Below, in pieces: positions 29,367-38,511 of a stretch of DNA of 64,000 nt. The stretch's first letter is position 1. Every line of letters begins with the position of its first letter. Below the pieces are notes generated by a model that saw nothing but the letters and a program-made list of their open reading frames with translations, ran no database searches and was not told the DNA's origin. The DNA is taken from the NCBI GenBank assembly GCA_028554795.2, contig CM068842.1, positions 26,384,590 to 26,448,589 on the forward strand, written 5' to 3'. A program made the position numbers and the translations under genes. The DNA is from Sinohyriopsis cumingii (taxonomy: Eukaryota > Mollusca > Bivalvia > Unionida > Unionidae).

Positions 29367-29820
29367 TTTGTCGCAATGCAGTCTCCAGCTTGTACATCTT
29401 TCTTTTTTTACGTTTTTTATGTCTTGTTTCGGAAGGTACCGTCTCTAAGATACCGTCAACATTGTACCGTAGTGTGATGGGTGGAAAGGCCATAGAAAGG
29501 TAAGGGCAATGCGGACACCATCGAGTATGTTCCAGAATAGCTGAATCTTTATAGATACATAGATCCATTCGTAACTTCAGTCCGCAAGCGAAACACTGTA
29601 CCTCGTATCCCAATCCTGACTCAGGTGCCAAGTAGACAAATCTTGTTCTAGCTAAAACATGCGAAGAAGGTAATCCTTCCCTATCCGTAGGCCATTTCTG
29701 AAACGTGTCCAATCGACGGGCACAATCACAATAGTCAGGTAAGAAGACTGGAAAATGGTAGGGTTTGAACTTGGAGTTCTCATCGGGTTTCTCACTCGAT
29801 TCTTGCTGTGGCGAAGTCAT
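29362..29820 (-). CDS. BIR-domain (inhibitor-of-apoptosis-type) protein 2
   Basis: 152 residues, looks whole. One BIR domain at about 18-115: FPVFLPDYCDCARRLDTFQK, WPTDREGLPSSHVLARTRFV, then the zinc ligands in VQCFACGLKL and EHTRWCPHCPYL. A basic tail (RHKKRKKRKMYK) follows. It is diverged from BIR protein 1 next to it, so the pair is either an old duplication or two captures. It may once have delayed apoptosis of the infected cell. TATAAAA at 29856-29862 lies about 37 bases upstream. Confidence 0.87.
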   Translation of the reverse strand: MTSPQQESSEKPDENSKFKPYHFPVFLPDYCDCARRLDTFQKWPTDREGLPSSHVLARTRFVYLAPESGLGYEVQCFACGLKLRMDLCIYKDSAILEHTRWCPHCPYLSMAFPPITLRYNVDGILETVPSETRHKKRKKRKMYKLETALRQI

Positions 29821-29843
29821 CTTTCTGGTGGGTGACTATCCTC

Positions 29844-32800
29844 TTACAACCAATGTTTTATACCAACGTGTCCATACGGCAAAGTAAAGTGGTTGGGTAG
29901 TCGCACTCGCTTCTGGTACACGATTTGATAGACTTTTTCCAAGGGTTGACTGACGATGTGGTGAGTGGGTAAACGTACAATCTTGTTCGGTTGGTAGGTG
30001 GTCACTTTAAAGTTTCCATCCTCTCCCGATTGCAAGGCTTCTTTCAATACCCCAAAGTTGACCACTCGACTGGTACGATAATTCAGAGTCAGTCCTTTCA
30101 CTTTGCACGTCGTGTGCACTTCTTCTTGTTTGTCACGGTATTCGTAGCCGTAATTTTTGGGACCACCACTGACGAAACTTAGAATCTTGTCGTCGGGATG
30201 CTCGTCTGTCCAGGCTCCTAAACGGTCTCCTTCGATGTTAGGGTGCTGTTGACTTGGGTGATCGATGTAGATGCAACTGTCCGTGTCAAAGTACAGGACG
30301 CGTTCCCCTAACAGTTCTAAAGCTTCGTACAATTTTAAGCGAGCATGAGCTGTCACGTAAGCCGCAATGATGACATTTCCAAAAGGGTCGTCTTGTACAA
30401 AGTCCAGATCTTCTTCGTAATTGACCAAGATCAAATTCTCTCCAACGACGTCCACGTGTTTCATGTATTTGGTTTTGTCGTGAATCATCTGGAAGTAGCG
30501 GGAAGGTTCTGTCAAATATTCCGTCTTGGGTAAACACGGTCGTTGTGCCATTTTACCCCACAAGCAATTTAACATCACTTTGGCAAACGATCGCCTGCCT
30601 TCGTTTTTCTCGATGTGGTCTAAAGAGATGCCTTCTTGTTCGTAGTATTTCTCTTTGAATTGTATGTGGTCTTCGGGAGTGTGACACGAGGACGGATAGC
30701 CGCTGGCTTCTTGCTTCAGTTTCAAAAAGGCATCCACGTAGTCAGCGAAAATGCCTTTCTGACTGGGGTCACCCTTGTGGTATTGTTGTGTCTTGGTAAA
30801 GTGGCAAATTTCGAAAACTTCTAACAGTTGGTATCCCATGTCCATAGCTTTGAACAATTCTACGCTGACCCAGGTTCCCGTCAAGGCACGTTCTTCCTGG
30901 CTGTGATGGCAAGGCTGGTCTTGGTTGCACGTTTCGGCACAAGTACGGCACAAGGGAAACAACAGTTTGCCTTGACAATGGTGAGGTAAGACGGGATGGT
31001 ATAGGTTCGTGGGAGGCAAAACTTTGCACTTGATCAAGCCTTCGTATTGTCGAATGTTGACCAGGTCGATGTGTTCCGTCAACAATTGCGGGTGCCCTAC
31101 AGGAAAGCGACAATATTTGCACACGTAGGGATACAGCGAACACACGTCCAAGTATTTGATTTCTTCTCCTTTCTCTTCGTCGGCTTGGTACAGCAAACAG
31201 GTGGCATTGGTCCTTCCTCCGTACAAACTATCCCTCGGGTTCAGCGGGTCCATGAACTGGTAACTTTCCACGACACGTTTAAACTCGGGATCGGTTTTCA
31301 TACGGTGATCGTACTCGTGTTCCCACATTTCCACCACTTGGTATCCTTCCTGTTCTAACTTTAGGCGTCGCTGACAAGTGTCCTGGTACAAGTCTTCCAT
31401 GGTTCGTTGTAAAAACTGATTTTTAGTGCCACGGTCAGGGTAACAGACGGGACATCCGTGAAATAAGCAACCGTTAAACTCGTACACGATCTTGGGGTTT
31501 TCTAAGTCCCAGCCATCGACCGAATACGTTCCGATGGTCTTTTCGCCTCCTCCGTTGCGGGCATGCTGAATCCATGTGTCTTCCTTGTCGCACAAGTAAT
31601 GTAACCAACGTAGGGCTTTGACCGAGTATTGACGTTTGACATAGTGGGTCGTTTGAGGACTGATGACAGCCACGGTCTTTTCAGGCATGAATCATTGTCG
31701 ATACACTAAGGAACACGCTTTGGCAATGGTGCAAGCTTCTTTCAAAGGATCGATCCCTCCGTGTTCCATGAACAGTTCTCGAAATTTTCCACAGCATCGC
31801 CGTAAAATGTCCACGTCGGAACGACAATACTTTAGCATTTCTTCCTGAAAGTCGAAAGGGTCCGAGGCGTGAGCCTGGTACCAAGCGTAGAAAGCTTCTC
31901 GTTGTTCGGTACGCATGTTGTCGGGGTCGTAATAGTGAGCCTCAGGTAAATGGGGTAGAATGGTGTGTTGATTGGCTTCCGTATTGAAAAAGTGTGGAAA
32001 GTACCCTTTAGCCATTTCTGTCATTCCAAACGTTTTAGGCATTCGACTCAAAGGCATGGCCAAATAGCTCATCGAATCTTTAAACTGTACTTGTCCCATT
32101 TGCATGAAAAATGATTTTGGCTCCGTTCAAAGTCACTTTAGGACGTTCGGTGCCATGTTCCGTATAGTACCTCAAAAGAAACTGTCCATCGTATCCGGAG
32201 AAATTGTGAGCCATCACTGTGGCATGACGATGACAATCTCGGTAACGTTCGATGTCCTCTTTGCTCCACGTCTTGTCGATGGGGTCTAAGACCCATCGAG
32301 CGAAATCGGCTAGAGTGTTCGGTCCCCGAAAGATTTTTTCACGCCCTCCAGGAATCTTGCTGCAGTGAGGGCAATGACTGAAGATAGGTTCTTGAATGCA
32401 CTTCTCGCACGCTCGATGAACCACGCAGAAATTAGGAATGTGAATGCCAGTCTCTTGCATGCAGTCGAAATCGAAAAAGATGAAATTCCCTTTCTTCTTT
32501 TGACCGTTCTCTTTCTCTGGTGGGGGTTGGTATTTTTGCACGTAGCATTGGTGTTCCAAGTCCACGATGTGGTGACAAATGTGACATTTTTTCTTTCCTC
32601 GACATACGTGTGCCTTGGCAGTATTGGTACATATGCCTTGTCCACACGTAGGGCACAATCTCAGGAGTTGACAAGCACATTTCTTCTGTGAACCTTGTGT
32701 TTTCAAATGTTGTTGGTAACAGGTAGGGCTGACAAACGTGCGCAGACAAGTTGAACAAGGCACTAGTTCTTCGCTCAGACAGGGTGAAGAGGCCAAACAT

Positions 32801-33882
32801 CCTGAGCATTTCAATCCACAATACTTGTGTTGCTCTCGATTATTATAACCATAATCACATTTCTCACAATAATAAATATATCCCAGGAATCCGGTGATAG
32901 TGGTAATGGCATCGAAATGGTCATCGTGATGATAAACATGAATGTGTTTTCCGTCCTTAAAATCTTGGCCTCGAAACAACAGAGGCCCGCGCACTTCTTG
33001 AGGGTGCACTTTCAAGGTGTAGCGTGGAGCTAGGACATCTTGCAATTTTTGCATTTCAGGAATGCCACAGGGTGTGTCTTTGGACAGGCCAGCTTGTTGC
33101 AACAGGAGTTCTGCTTCGTTTCGTTGTTTGGCTCGGTCCGATTGTCGAATAGTTTTCCAGGCTCTTTTCCATTCTGCCGTGTCGTTCTTGATGGCATAGG
33201 TTCGTCCCACCACGATGGCTCGAGCTAAACACATCTGGTCCTGAGGGTTGTTAATTCGGACGAGACTCTTTTTGGTGCTGCGAAGGTCGTCCACCAATAA
33301 CATCTTTTTGCGTCCAGTCCCTTGAGGAGGAGAGACGTGGGTCATGTCCAGTGTGGCTTTACCATCGGTGATGTCAAACTGGTCATTAGATTGTTGTACG
33401 TGTTGAATCTTGTCCATGACTTTGGAAGCGGTCAATTCTGCAGGGGTGCTAAACTCGATCCAAACAGGGGATTTCAAACCGTCGTGTTGTATGGAAAGTC
33501 TCAAGCGATCGTCTTCTTTGGGTTGACATTGTCGCTTGAGTGCAGTGAGCAAAGAATCCCACACCCCAGTGATAAACACTTCTGCTTTCTCTAACGGCAC
33601 TTCAGCCTTGAAATCTTTAAACTTCACCGTGTATTTGTAAGCCGTGGTTCTAAATTTTCTAGAGGAGCGCTTTTCCGTCTCTCGAATGGAATAGTATTTT
33701 TCAGGGTTGACTAAGGGTAGCGAACTTGGTTTAGAGGGTTCAAATTCTGGTTCACTCATGTCCTCTTCAAAATCACTGGCATGAATTTGTGCCAAGATTT
33801 CAGCCGTGGTACGAGGCGATAGATCACGTTTCTGCCTCTTACTTTCTTCTTCTTTCTTCTCGAATGAATAGGATCGTTTCAT
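29844..33882 (-). pseudogene. Protein-primed DNA polymerase B fossil, copy 2 (element A)
   Basis: It starts at ATG 33882 (MKRSYSFEKKEEESKRQKRD). Then come the KFRTTAYKYTVKF region, a zinc-binding region with many C/H pairs (CEKCDYG, KKKCHICHHIVDLEHQC), exonuclease motifs FFDFDC, HNFSGYDGQ and YCRSDVDIL, and polymerase motifs DVCSLYP, KVMLNCLWGKM and YFDTDSCIYI. This is the replicase that would prime DNA synthesis from a protein. TATAAA lies at 33931-33936. It is divergent from the zinc-knuckle gene at 34017, so the two share a short promoter region. Broken, about two breaks. Confidence 0.92.
29856..29862 (-). promoter_or_regulatory. TATA box for BIR protein 2
   Basis: Minus-strand TATAAAA about 37 bases before the ATG; it lies close to the polymerase gene's 3' end. 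Confidence 0.5.
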
Positions 33883-34016
33883 CTTGAGTGCAAAACGTCA
33901 AATGACTCAAGTTCAAACACCATAGACTAATTTATAGTCATGGCAGACCAGCGTACATAAAAGGGTGTGTGTCTTGTCCTTTCACTATTCATTTCACTCT
34001 CAAGCCGAGCACAACG
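33883..34016. promoter_or_regulatory. Divergent promoter between polymerase and zinc-knuckle gene
   Basis: 134 bases with TATAAA at 33931-33936 for the minus-strand polymerase and CATAAAAGGG near 33955-33965 for the plus-strand gene. It is the only divergent gene pair in the virion block. Confidence 0.5.
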
Positions 34017-34547
34017 ATGGAAGAGACTAACCAAATCGAACGTTTCGTCAGAGCTTTGCGAGGGGTCATTAGAAAATTCTCTTCAGACCAGCCCACAGAC
34101 TACTCTCCTTCCTTTCGAGATAAAAGTCAAGATACTTGCTATATCTGTCAGAATAAAGGGCATTGGTCTTCAGAGTGTCCAGACCGTCAGAAAAGAACAA
34201 AAAGAAGGGCTGAAAAAGACAAAAGTCAAGATACCTGTTATTATTGTAAAGAAAAAGGACATTGGTCTCCAGATTGCCCAAAAAGGAAACAAGAGGAATC
34301 AGAAGAAAAGAGGAATTCTTCAGAAGAAAAGAGGGATTCTTCGGAAGAAGAGAGGGATTTTTTAGAGGAAGAAAGCAGACAGGTGAAGAAAAAGAAACAG
34401 GAGAAGAAAAGAAGAAGGGAAGAAAGTGAGGAGGAAGAAGAGGAAAAGAGTGTGACGGTGAAGAAATTTAAAAAAACAGAGAGACTAAACAAGGAGACAG
34501 AAGAAGTCAATGAACTTTTAATTAAAGCGTTCTGTTGTGAATTGTGA
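34017..34547 (+). CDS. Double CCHC zinc-knuckle protein with acidic/basic tail
   Basis: 176 residues from ATG at 34017. The N-terminal helix (IERFVRALRGVIRKF) is followed by two CCHC knuckles, CYICQNKGHWSSEC and CYYCKEKGHWSPDC, separated by a basic linker. Then comes a long charged region of repeated SEEKR/SEEE units and KKKKQEKKRRRE. CCHC knuckles bind single-stranded nucleic acid. The two knuckles and the DKSQDTC that precedes each are internal duplicates. It is the only virion-block gene on the plus strand; it looks whole. No stem-loop or clear AATAAA follows. Confidence 0.75.
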   Translation: MEETNQIERFVRALRGVIRKFSSDQPTDYSPSFRDKSQDTCYICQNKGHWSSECPDRQKRTKRRAEKDKSQDTCYYCKEKGHWSPDCPKRKQEESEEKRNSSEEKRDSSEEERDFLEEESRQVKKKKQEKKRRREESEEEEEEKSVTVKKFKKTERLNKETEEVNELLIKAFCCEL

Positions 34548-34743
34548 ATTGGATTGTAACAATGGATAAAAGGATAAATTAATGATATAAGGTAAGTGTC
34601 TTTGAGTTATGATTTTAAAATAAGAACGTACACTCACGCACTCATACACAGAGACGTACTATAGGGGGTAAAATGGGCTGTTTAATATTTTTTTTTGAGT
34701 TATTGGCAAATTGAAATTGTATATCTTTTCGAGAAATGTGGGT

Positions 34744-34759
34744 GGCCCTGAAAAGGGCC
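34744..34759 (-). terminator. Histone-type mRNA 3' stem-loop SL5
   Basis: Minus strand GGCCCTTTTCAGGGCC, ACCCA, then CTCGAAAAGATAT. It follows the stop of the Q-rich gene by about 28 bases. Confidence 0.88.
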
Positions 34760-34786
34760 TTTTTTCTTTATGGTGTAGGGGTGAGT

Positions 34787-35281
34787 TTAAGCAATCAACT
34801 TTAACTGCCTTAAGCCTTTGCCACGACCAAGGCCTACTTCTGGACTGCGTAATGTTGATAATGATGATGATTGGGTTGAAATCACTAAGGGTGGTACGGT
34901 AGGCTTAGTCACAGGGTTGACGTGTTTAGCTCGGGAAGGTCGTATTCTCTTCGGTCGTAATAAAGAATTCTGATACATTTGTTTCAGACTTCTTAACTCC
35001 GCTAAAATGTCCAACAGTACCGTGACCGTTTGATTTTCACCCTCTTGTTTCTTTGCTGCTACTTCTTCTTGCTGTTGTTGCTGTTGTTTTTTTCTTACCT
35101 CTTCTTCTTGCTGCTGCTGTAGAAGAAAAGCTTGTTCCGCTTCCTTTTGTCGTTGTATAAATTTCTCCAATTCTTCTTTCTGTCTCTGTCTAAAATTCTC
35201 CACTTGCGGTAATGAAGAAGGTAACGAAGGTTCCGGAACAAATTCTTGCGAGGAGAGTAAATCCACAAAATCCCAATTCAC
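34787..35281 (-). CDS. Q/E-rich coiled-coil protein
   Basis: About 164 residues. NFRQRQKEELEKFIQRQKEA leads into runs of glutamine and glutamate (LLQQQQEEEVRKKQQQQQQE), then a helical part TVTVLLDILAELRSLKQMYQ and a basic end (LLRPKRIRPSRAKH...GLGRGKGLRQLKLIA). No ATG opens this exact frame at its far end, so the start is uncertain; a TTACTTTCAG just upstream could be a splice acceptor. It is the only gene away from a terminus with a histone-type stem-loop after it, and resembles the polyQ gene at 18260 in composition. Confidence 0.5.
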   Translation of the reverse strand: MNWDFVDLLSSQEFVPEPSLPSSLPQVENFRQRQKEELEKFIQRQKEAEQAFLLQQQQEEEVRKKQQQQQQEEVAAKKQEGENQTVTVLLDILAELRSLKQMYQNSLLRPKRIRPSRAKHVNPVTKPTVPPLVISTQSSSLSTLRSPEVGLGRGKGLRQLKLIA

Positions 35282-35426
35282 CTCTTCTGAAAGTAAGTCC
35301 GGGTTCCCTTAGGCAGTCTCCCCTGCTGGTGCACCCCAATGGATCGTTTTCTGAATTTCCGTCATGTTGAATCACTATCGCATAGATTGACTGTACACAA
35401 GCACTAGCGAATCTATATAGACCACG

Positions 35427-35434
35427 TGACGTCA
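35427..35434. promoter_or_regulatory. CRE-type palindrome TGACGTCA
   Basis: Lies between the Q-rich gene and the internal terminus at 35487. TATATAG at about 35413-35419 is next to it, so it may be part of the Q-rich gene's promoter. Confidence 0.4.
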
Positions 35435-35493
35435 CAGACTGCTCTCTTCGGATTGGATGTGGGCTGACTGAATTTTGTAACGCGTGAGTAGTA

Positions 35494-35728
35494 AATGGGG
35501 ATGCATTAGCGACAATGGGAATTAGCATTACAGACCCCCCTGGGTCAGATTAGCGACAATGGAAATTTAACATGGCGAAAAATCGTGGGTCAGATTAGCG
35601 ACAAGGGAAATTAACATGGGGAATAAATCGTGGGTCACTCTAGCGACAAGGGGAATTTAACATGGAACTATAGTGTGGGTCTGTCTAGCGACAAGGGGAA
35701 ATTAACATGGGGAATAGAGTTTGGGCTT
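35494..35728 (+). repeat. Five tandem iterons of block B
   Basis: Units of about 45 bp with GGGTC...TAGCGACAA-GGG-AATTTAACATGG. Compared with element A, the invariant core is AACATGG and the CCTC is replaced by CGAC. Confidence 0.8.
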
Positions 35729-35808
35729 TTGGGATTTTTTTTTTTTTTAAATTTTTTTAAAAAAGGGGTAGGCAATTGAAAGGCTATCTCTTTTCGAGAA
35801 ATATGGCT

Positions 35809-35824
35809 GGCCCTGAAAAGGGCC
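35809..35824 (-). terminator. Histone-type mRNA 3' stem-loop SL6
   Basis: Minus strand GGCCCTTTTCAGGGCC followed by AGCCA (variant of ACCCA), then CTCGAAAAGAGATAG. Confidence 0.82.
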
Positions 35825-35860
35825 TTTGGGTTTCTTCTTCTTCTTCTTCTTCTTCTTCTT

Positions 35861-36085
35861 CTAACACTTCCACTTCTTCAACCATCTTCTCACTTTTGTC
35901 ACTATTCCTGTCTTCTTTTTCTCCTTTTCTGGCATCCAGTCAGGATGGCCTAGAGCTCTAAACTTTTCCTGAACTTTTATCCAACTCTGATTCAGTCTCT
36001 CAAACTCTGCCTGTTTCTTTTTGTTTTCCTCATCCTTTCTTTCTTTACTCCATGTCTCCTTTATCTTCTTTACTTCTTCCACCAT
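35861..36085 (-). CDS. Basic coiled-coil protein, block B homologue of ORF b
   Basis: 74 residues: MVEEVKKIKETWSKERKDEE, EFERLNQSWIKVQEKFRALG, HPDWMPEKEKKK, then RRWLKKWKC. It matches ORF b of the element A inverted repeat along its whole length with many substitutions. Both copies keep the W and HP-WMPE positions, suggesting past protein-level constraint. A stem-loop follows. Confidence 0.55.
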   Translation of the reverse strand: MVEEVKKIKETWSKERKDEENKKKQAEFERLNQSWIKVQEKFRALGHPDWMPEKEKKKTGIVTKVRRWLKKWKC

Positions 36086-36145
36086 TACTTTTCTTATTAA
36101 TTCTTCAGCTTTCTTCAGCTTTTCCAGACCTCTTTTGACAAAGGG

Positions 36146-36484
36146 TCAATCTAGCCATTTCACCATTCCTTCCAAAAAGCACCTTACTTCTACAACATTA
36201 TCCAAGGCCTCTTTTAACATTCCAATTTTGACATATGCAGGATTAATTAACCCTCTCAACTTCTTCACTTCTTCTTCTATTAACTCCTCTATCTTCTCCC
36301 TCGCTACTTTTAGTTTGTTAGCAAGGTCCAGACTGTTTCTTATCCTCCATTCTCTTTCAATTCTTTCCACTACATATTCACTGTCTATCATCCAATAGTA
36401 TGTTTCCTTTAAGTTGTTGAACAGGTCAGATACAGCTACCATTTTCTTTCCGTTATTCCGTAGAATGGTGCGAACGACGAACAC
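36146..36484 (-). CDS. Helical protein, block B homologue of ORF a
   Basis: 112 residues to the first possible start; the true start may be MVAVSDLFNNLKETYYWMID, nearer the position of the element A start. Conserved with ORF a: EEEVKKLRGLINPAYVKIGM, LKEALDNVVEVRCFLEGM. The TATAG/promoter block P4 lies just upstream. Function unknown. Confidence 0.55.
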   Translation of the reverse strand: MFVVRTILRNNGKKMVAVSDLFNNLKETYYWMIDSEYVVERIEREWRIRNSLDLANKLKVAREKIEELIEEEVKKLRGLINPAYVKIGMLKEALDNVVEVRCFLEGMVKWLD

Positions 36485-36489
36485 TGTGG

Positions 36490-36610
36490 GTTCTTATAGT
36501 GAAAGCGCTGACGTGAAGGAAAACATCCCCCTAAAACATAAAATTGATCTTACCTAGATCATGACCCAACAACGCGCGGACGTGAAGGAAAACATCCCCC
36601 TACTTTCTCA
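36490..36610 (-). promoter_or_regulatory. Repeated promoter block P4
   Basis: GCGCTGACGTGAAGGAAAAC with ATCCCCC, the TGATCT/AGATCA palindrome, then a second GCGCGGACGTGAAGGAAAAC. Same two-part layout as P1. Confidence 0.6.
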
Positions 36611-36820
36611 TTTCATATAATAGAACCCTAACTATACTCTTCACATACGCTAAGAAATCCATAATCTACTATTCACACAAACATACCTGAGCTCTTACAA
36701 ACACAAACACACAAACACATACCCTCACATTTTTTAAAAAAGAGTTAGTGTTTATATTCACACTACTCTACCTACACATATTGGCAAATTAATAGTTATT
36801 TCTTTTCTAGAGTATTGGGT

Positions 36821-36836
36821 AGCCCTGAAAAGGGCT
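36821..36836 (-). terminator. Histone-type mRNA 3' stem-loop SL7
   Basis: Minus strand AGCCCTTTTCAGGGCT, ACCCA, then CTAGAAAAGAAAT. Confidence 0.88.
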
Positions 36837-36865
36837 GGTTTTTTTGGAACTTCATGGACACCTGG

Positions 36866-37240
36866 TTAATGGTGGCACCTTCCAGGCCTGGCGCCACATA
36901 CACATCTTGTCCCACAGTTACTTTTTACCTTTTTGGGGGAGAGAGCAGAGGCAGGATATGTGGCTTCAGAATCCCAATTTTCGGTTTCTGGGATTCTGAA
37001 ATTTTTTCTTCTTCTCTCCTTTTCCTCCTCCTCTTCTTTGTATCTTCTCTCCTCCTCTTTATATCTTCTTTCCTCTTCTTCTTTATATCTTCTCTACTCC
37101 TCTTCTTTATTTCTTCTTTCCTCCTCCTCTCTCATCCTTCCTTCTTCCACAATGGCTTCCGCGGCCAGTTCATTCAACAGGCGCCTGGCATATTCCAGAT
37201 GCACATGAAGTTCCAACAGTTTCGCCAGTCTCGTGTTCAT
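36866..37240 (-). pseudogene. E/R-rich coiled-coil protein, paralogue 2 (block B)
   Basis: Near-identical in its first 45 residues to the gene at 17397-17774 (NTRLAKLLELHVHLEYARR), with a coil of different repeat number and the same tail region. The flanking promoter block and stem-loop are also near-identical, so this unit was copied recently between the left end and block B. Broken, about one break. Confidence 0.6.
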
Positions 37241-37294
37241 TTTTGGTGTTGATCAATCAACAAGGGTAGTTAGACTGCCGAGCGAGTTTCAATT

Positions 37295-37395
37295 TATAGT
37301 GAAAGCGCGGACGTGATGGAAAACATCCCCCTAAAAACATAAAATTGATCTTACCTAGATCATGACCAAAAAAACAACAACGCGCGGACCTAAAA
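37295..37395 (-). promoter_or_regulatory. Repeated promoter block P5
   Basis: Near copy of P2, with TATAAATT for the gene ending at 36866, GCGCGGACGTGATGGAAAAC, the palindrome and GCGCGGACCTAAAAG. Confidence 0.6.
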
Positions 37396-37693
37396 GAAAC
37401 ACTCACTCACTTTTTTATGCTACCCATCATTATTTTAAAATTTTTTATAAATCACTTCAATAGACTATCCGCATACGCAAAGCAATCCAATCTAACCCCA
37501 AATATACACCTCAAACACCAAAAAAGACATTATTTTAATCTACTATTGACCCAAACTTACGTGAACTGTTACTAACACAAACACACAAACACATACACTC
37601 TCACTATCAATAAAGAGTTAGTGTTTATATTCACACTACTCTACCTACACACATTGGCAAATTAATAGTTATTTCTTTTCTAGAGTATTGGGT

Positions 37694-37709
37694 AGCCCTT
37701 AAAAGGGCT
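37694..37709 (-). terminator. Histone-type mRNA 3' stem-loop SL8
   Basis: Minus strand AGCCCTTTTAAGGGCT: loop TTTA instead of TTTC. ACCCA and CTAGAAAAGAAAT follow. Confidence 0.82.
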
Positions 37710-37737
37710 GTTTTTTTTCAACTCCAGATGCACCTAT

Positions 37738-38046
37738 CTAATGGTTGCACCTTCCAGGCCTGGCGCCACACACACATCTTTGACTCCAGTCTCTTTTTAC
37801 TTTTTGTCTTGAGAGTGCAGAGGCGGGATGATTCGCTTCAGCCCCCCAGTCCTCTGTCTCGGGAATATTGTACGACATCCTCTCTTCTATTTTCTTGTCC
37901 TCTTCTTCCCTCTCTCTTCTCTCCTCCTCTTCCTTTTTAATTCTTGCTTCTTCTACGATAGCCTCCGCTGATAGTTCATTTACTATGCGCCTGGCATATT
38001 CCAGGTGCATCTGGAGTTCTAACAGTTTCACAATTCTGGTGTTCAT
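37738..38046 (-). CDS. E/R-rich coiled-coil protein, paralogue 3
   Basis: 102 residues from ATG at 38046: NTRIVKLLELQMHLEYARRI, VNELSAEAIVEEARIKKEEE, then PETEDWGAEANHPASALSRQ and RCVCGARPGRCNH. It is diverged from paralogues 1 and 2, mainly in the coil, but the tail is kept. It has its own promoter block (P6) and stem-loop (SL8). It looks whole. Function unknown. Confidence 0.62.
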   Translation of the reverse strand: MNTRIVKLLELQMHLEYARRIVNELSAEAIVEEARIKKEEEERREREEEDKKIEERMSYNIPETEDWGAEANHPASALSRQKVKRDWSQRCVCGARPGRCNH

Positions 38047-38104
38047 TCTTCTGGTGGTGGTGTTGATCAATCAACAAGGGTAGCTAGACTGACGAATGAG
38101 TTTC

Positions 38105-38210
38105 AATTTATAGTGAAAGCGCGGACGTGAAGGAAAACATCCCCCTAAAAACATAAAATTCATCTTACCTAGATCATGACCAAAAAAAAACAAAGCGCCG
38201 ACCTAAAAGA
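38105..38210 (-). promoter_or_regulatory. Repeated promoter block P6
   Basis: TATAGTGAAAGCGCGGACGT, GAAGGAAAACATCCCCC, then the palindrome (one base changed) and GCGCCGACCTAAAAG. Confidence 0.6.
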
Positions 38211-38511
38211 AACACTCACTCACCTTTTATGCTACCCATTCCTATTCTAAAAATTTTTTATAAATATCTTTAATAGACTATCCACATACTCAAATCAATC
38301 TAACCCCAAAATATACTCTCCCACACCTCAAACACCAAAAAAACATCATTTTAATATACTATCCATACTAACGTACGTTATCACTTACAAACACAAACAC
38401 ACAAACACACAAACATTTTTTAAAAAAGAGTTAGTGTTTATATTCACACTACTCTACTTACACACATTGGCAAATGGATGGTTATTTCTTTTCTAGAGTA
38501 TTGGGTAGCCA

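Larger units (their letters stand above)
35487..38511 (+). mobile_element. Internal Polinton end, direct orientation (block B)
   Basis: It begins AGTAGTAAATGGGG and continues with five iterons, SL6, the two inverted-repeat-type genes and promoter blocks, in the same order and direction as the left end of element A (16010-18250). The first kilobase is clearly diverged from element A; the later part (36490-37400) is much closer. It is either a second element nested in A or an end captured by recombination. Its right side is lost at 38511. Broken. Confidence 0.7.

Noticed and set aside
16335-37709. Stem-loops read as bacterial-type intrinsic terminators
   Set aside because: The T-rich stretch lies on the wrong side for the gene's strand, and the ACCCA flank, TTTC loop and GAAAAGA element fit the histone signal in a eukaryotic context much better.
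17021-38210. GCGCGG elements of the promoter blocks as E2F sites
   Set aside because: The sequence AAAGCGCGGAC lacks the exact E2F consensus; I kept only the description of the repeated block.
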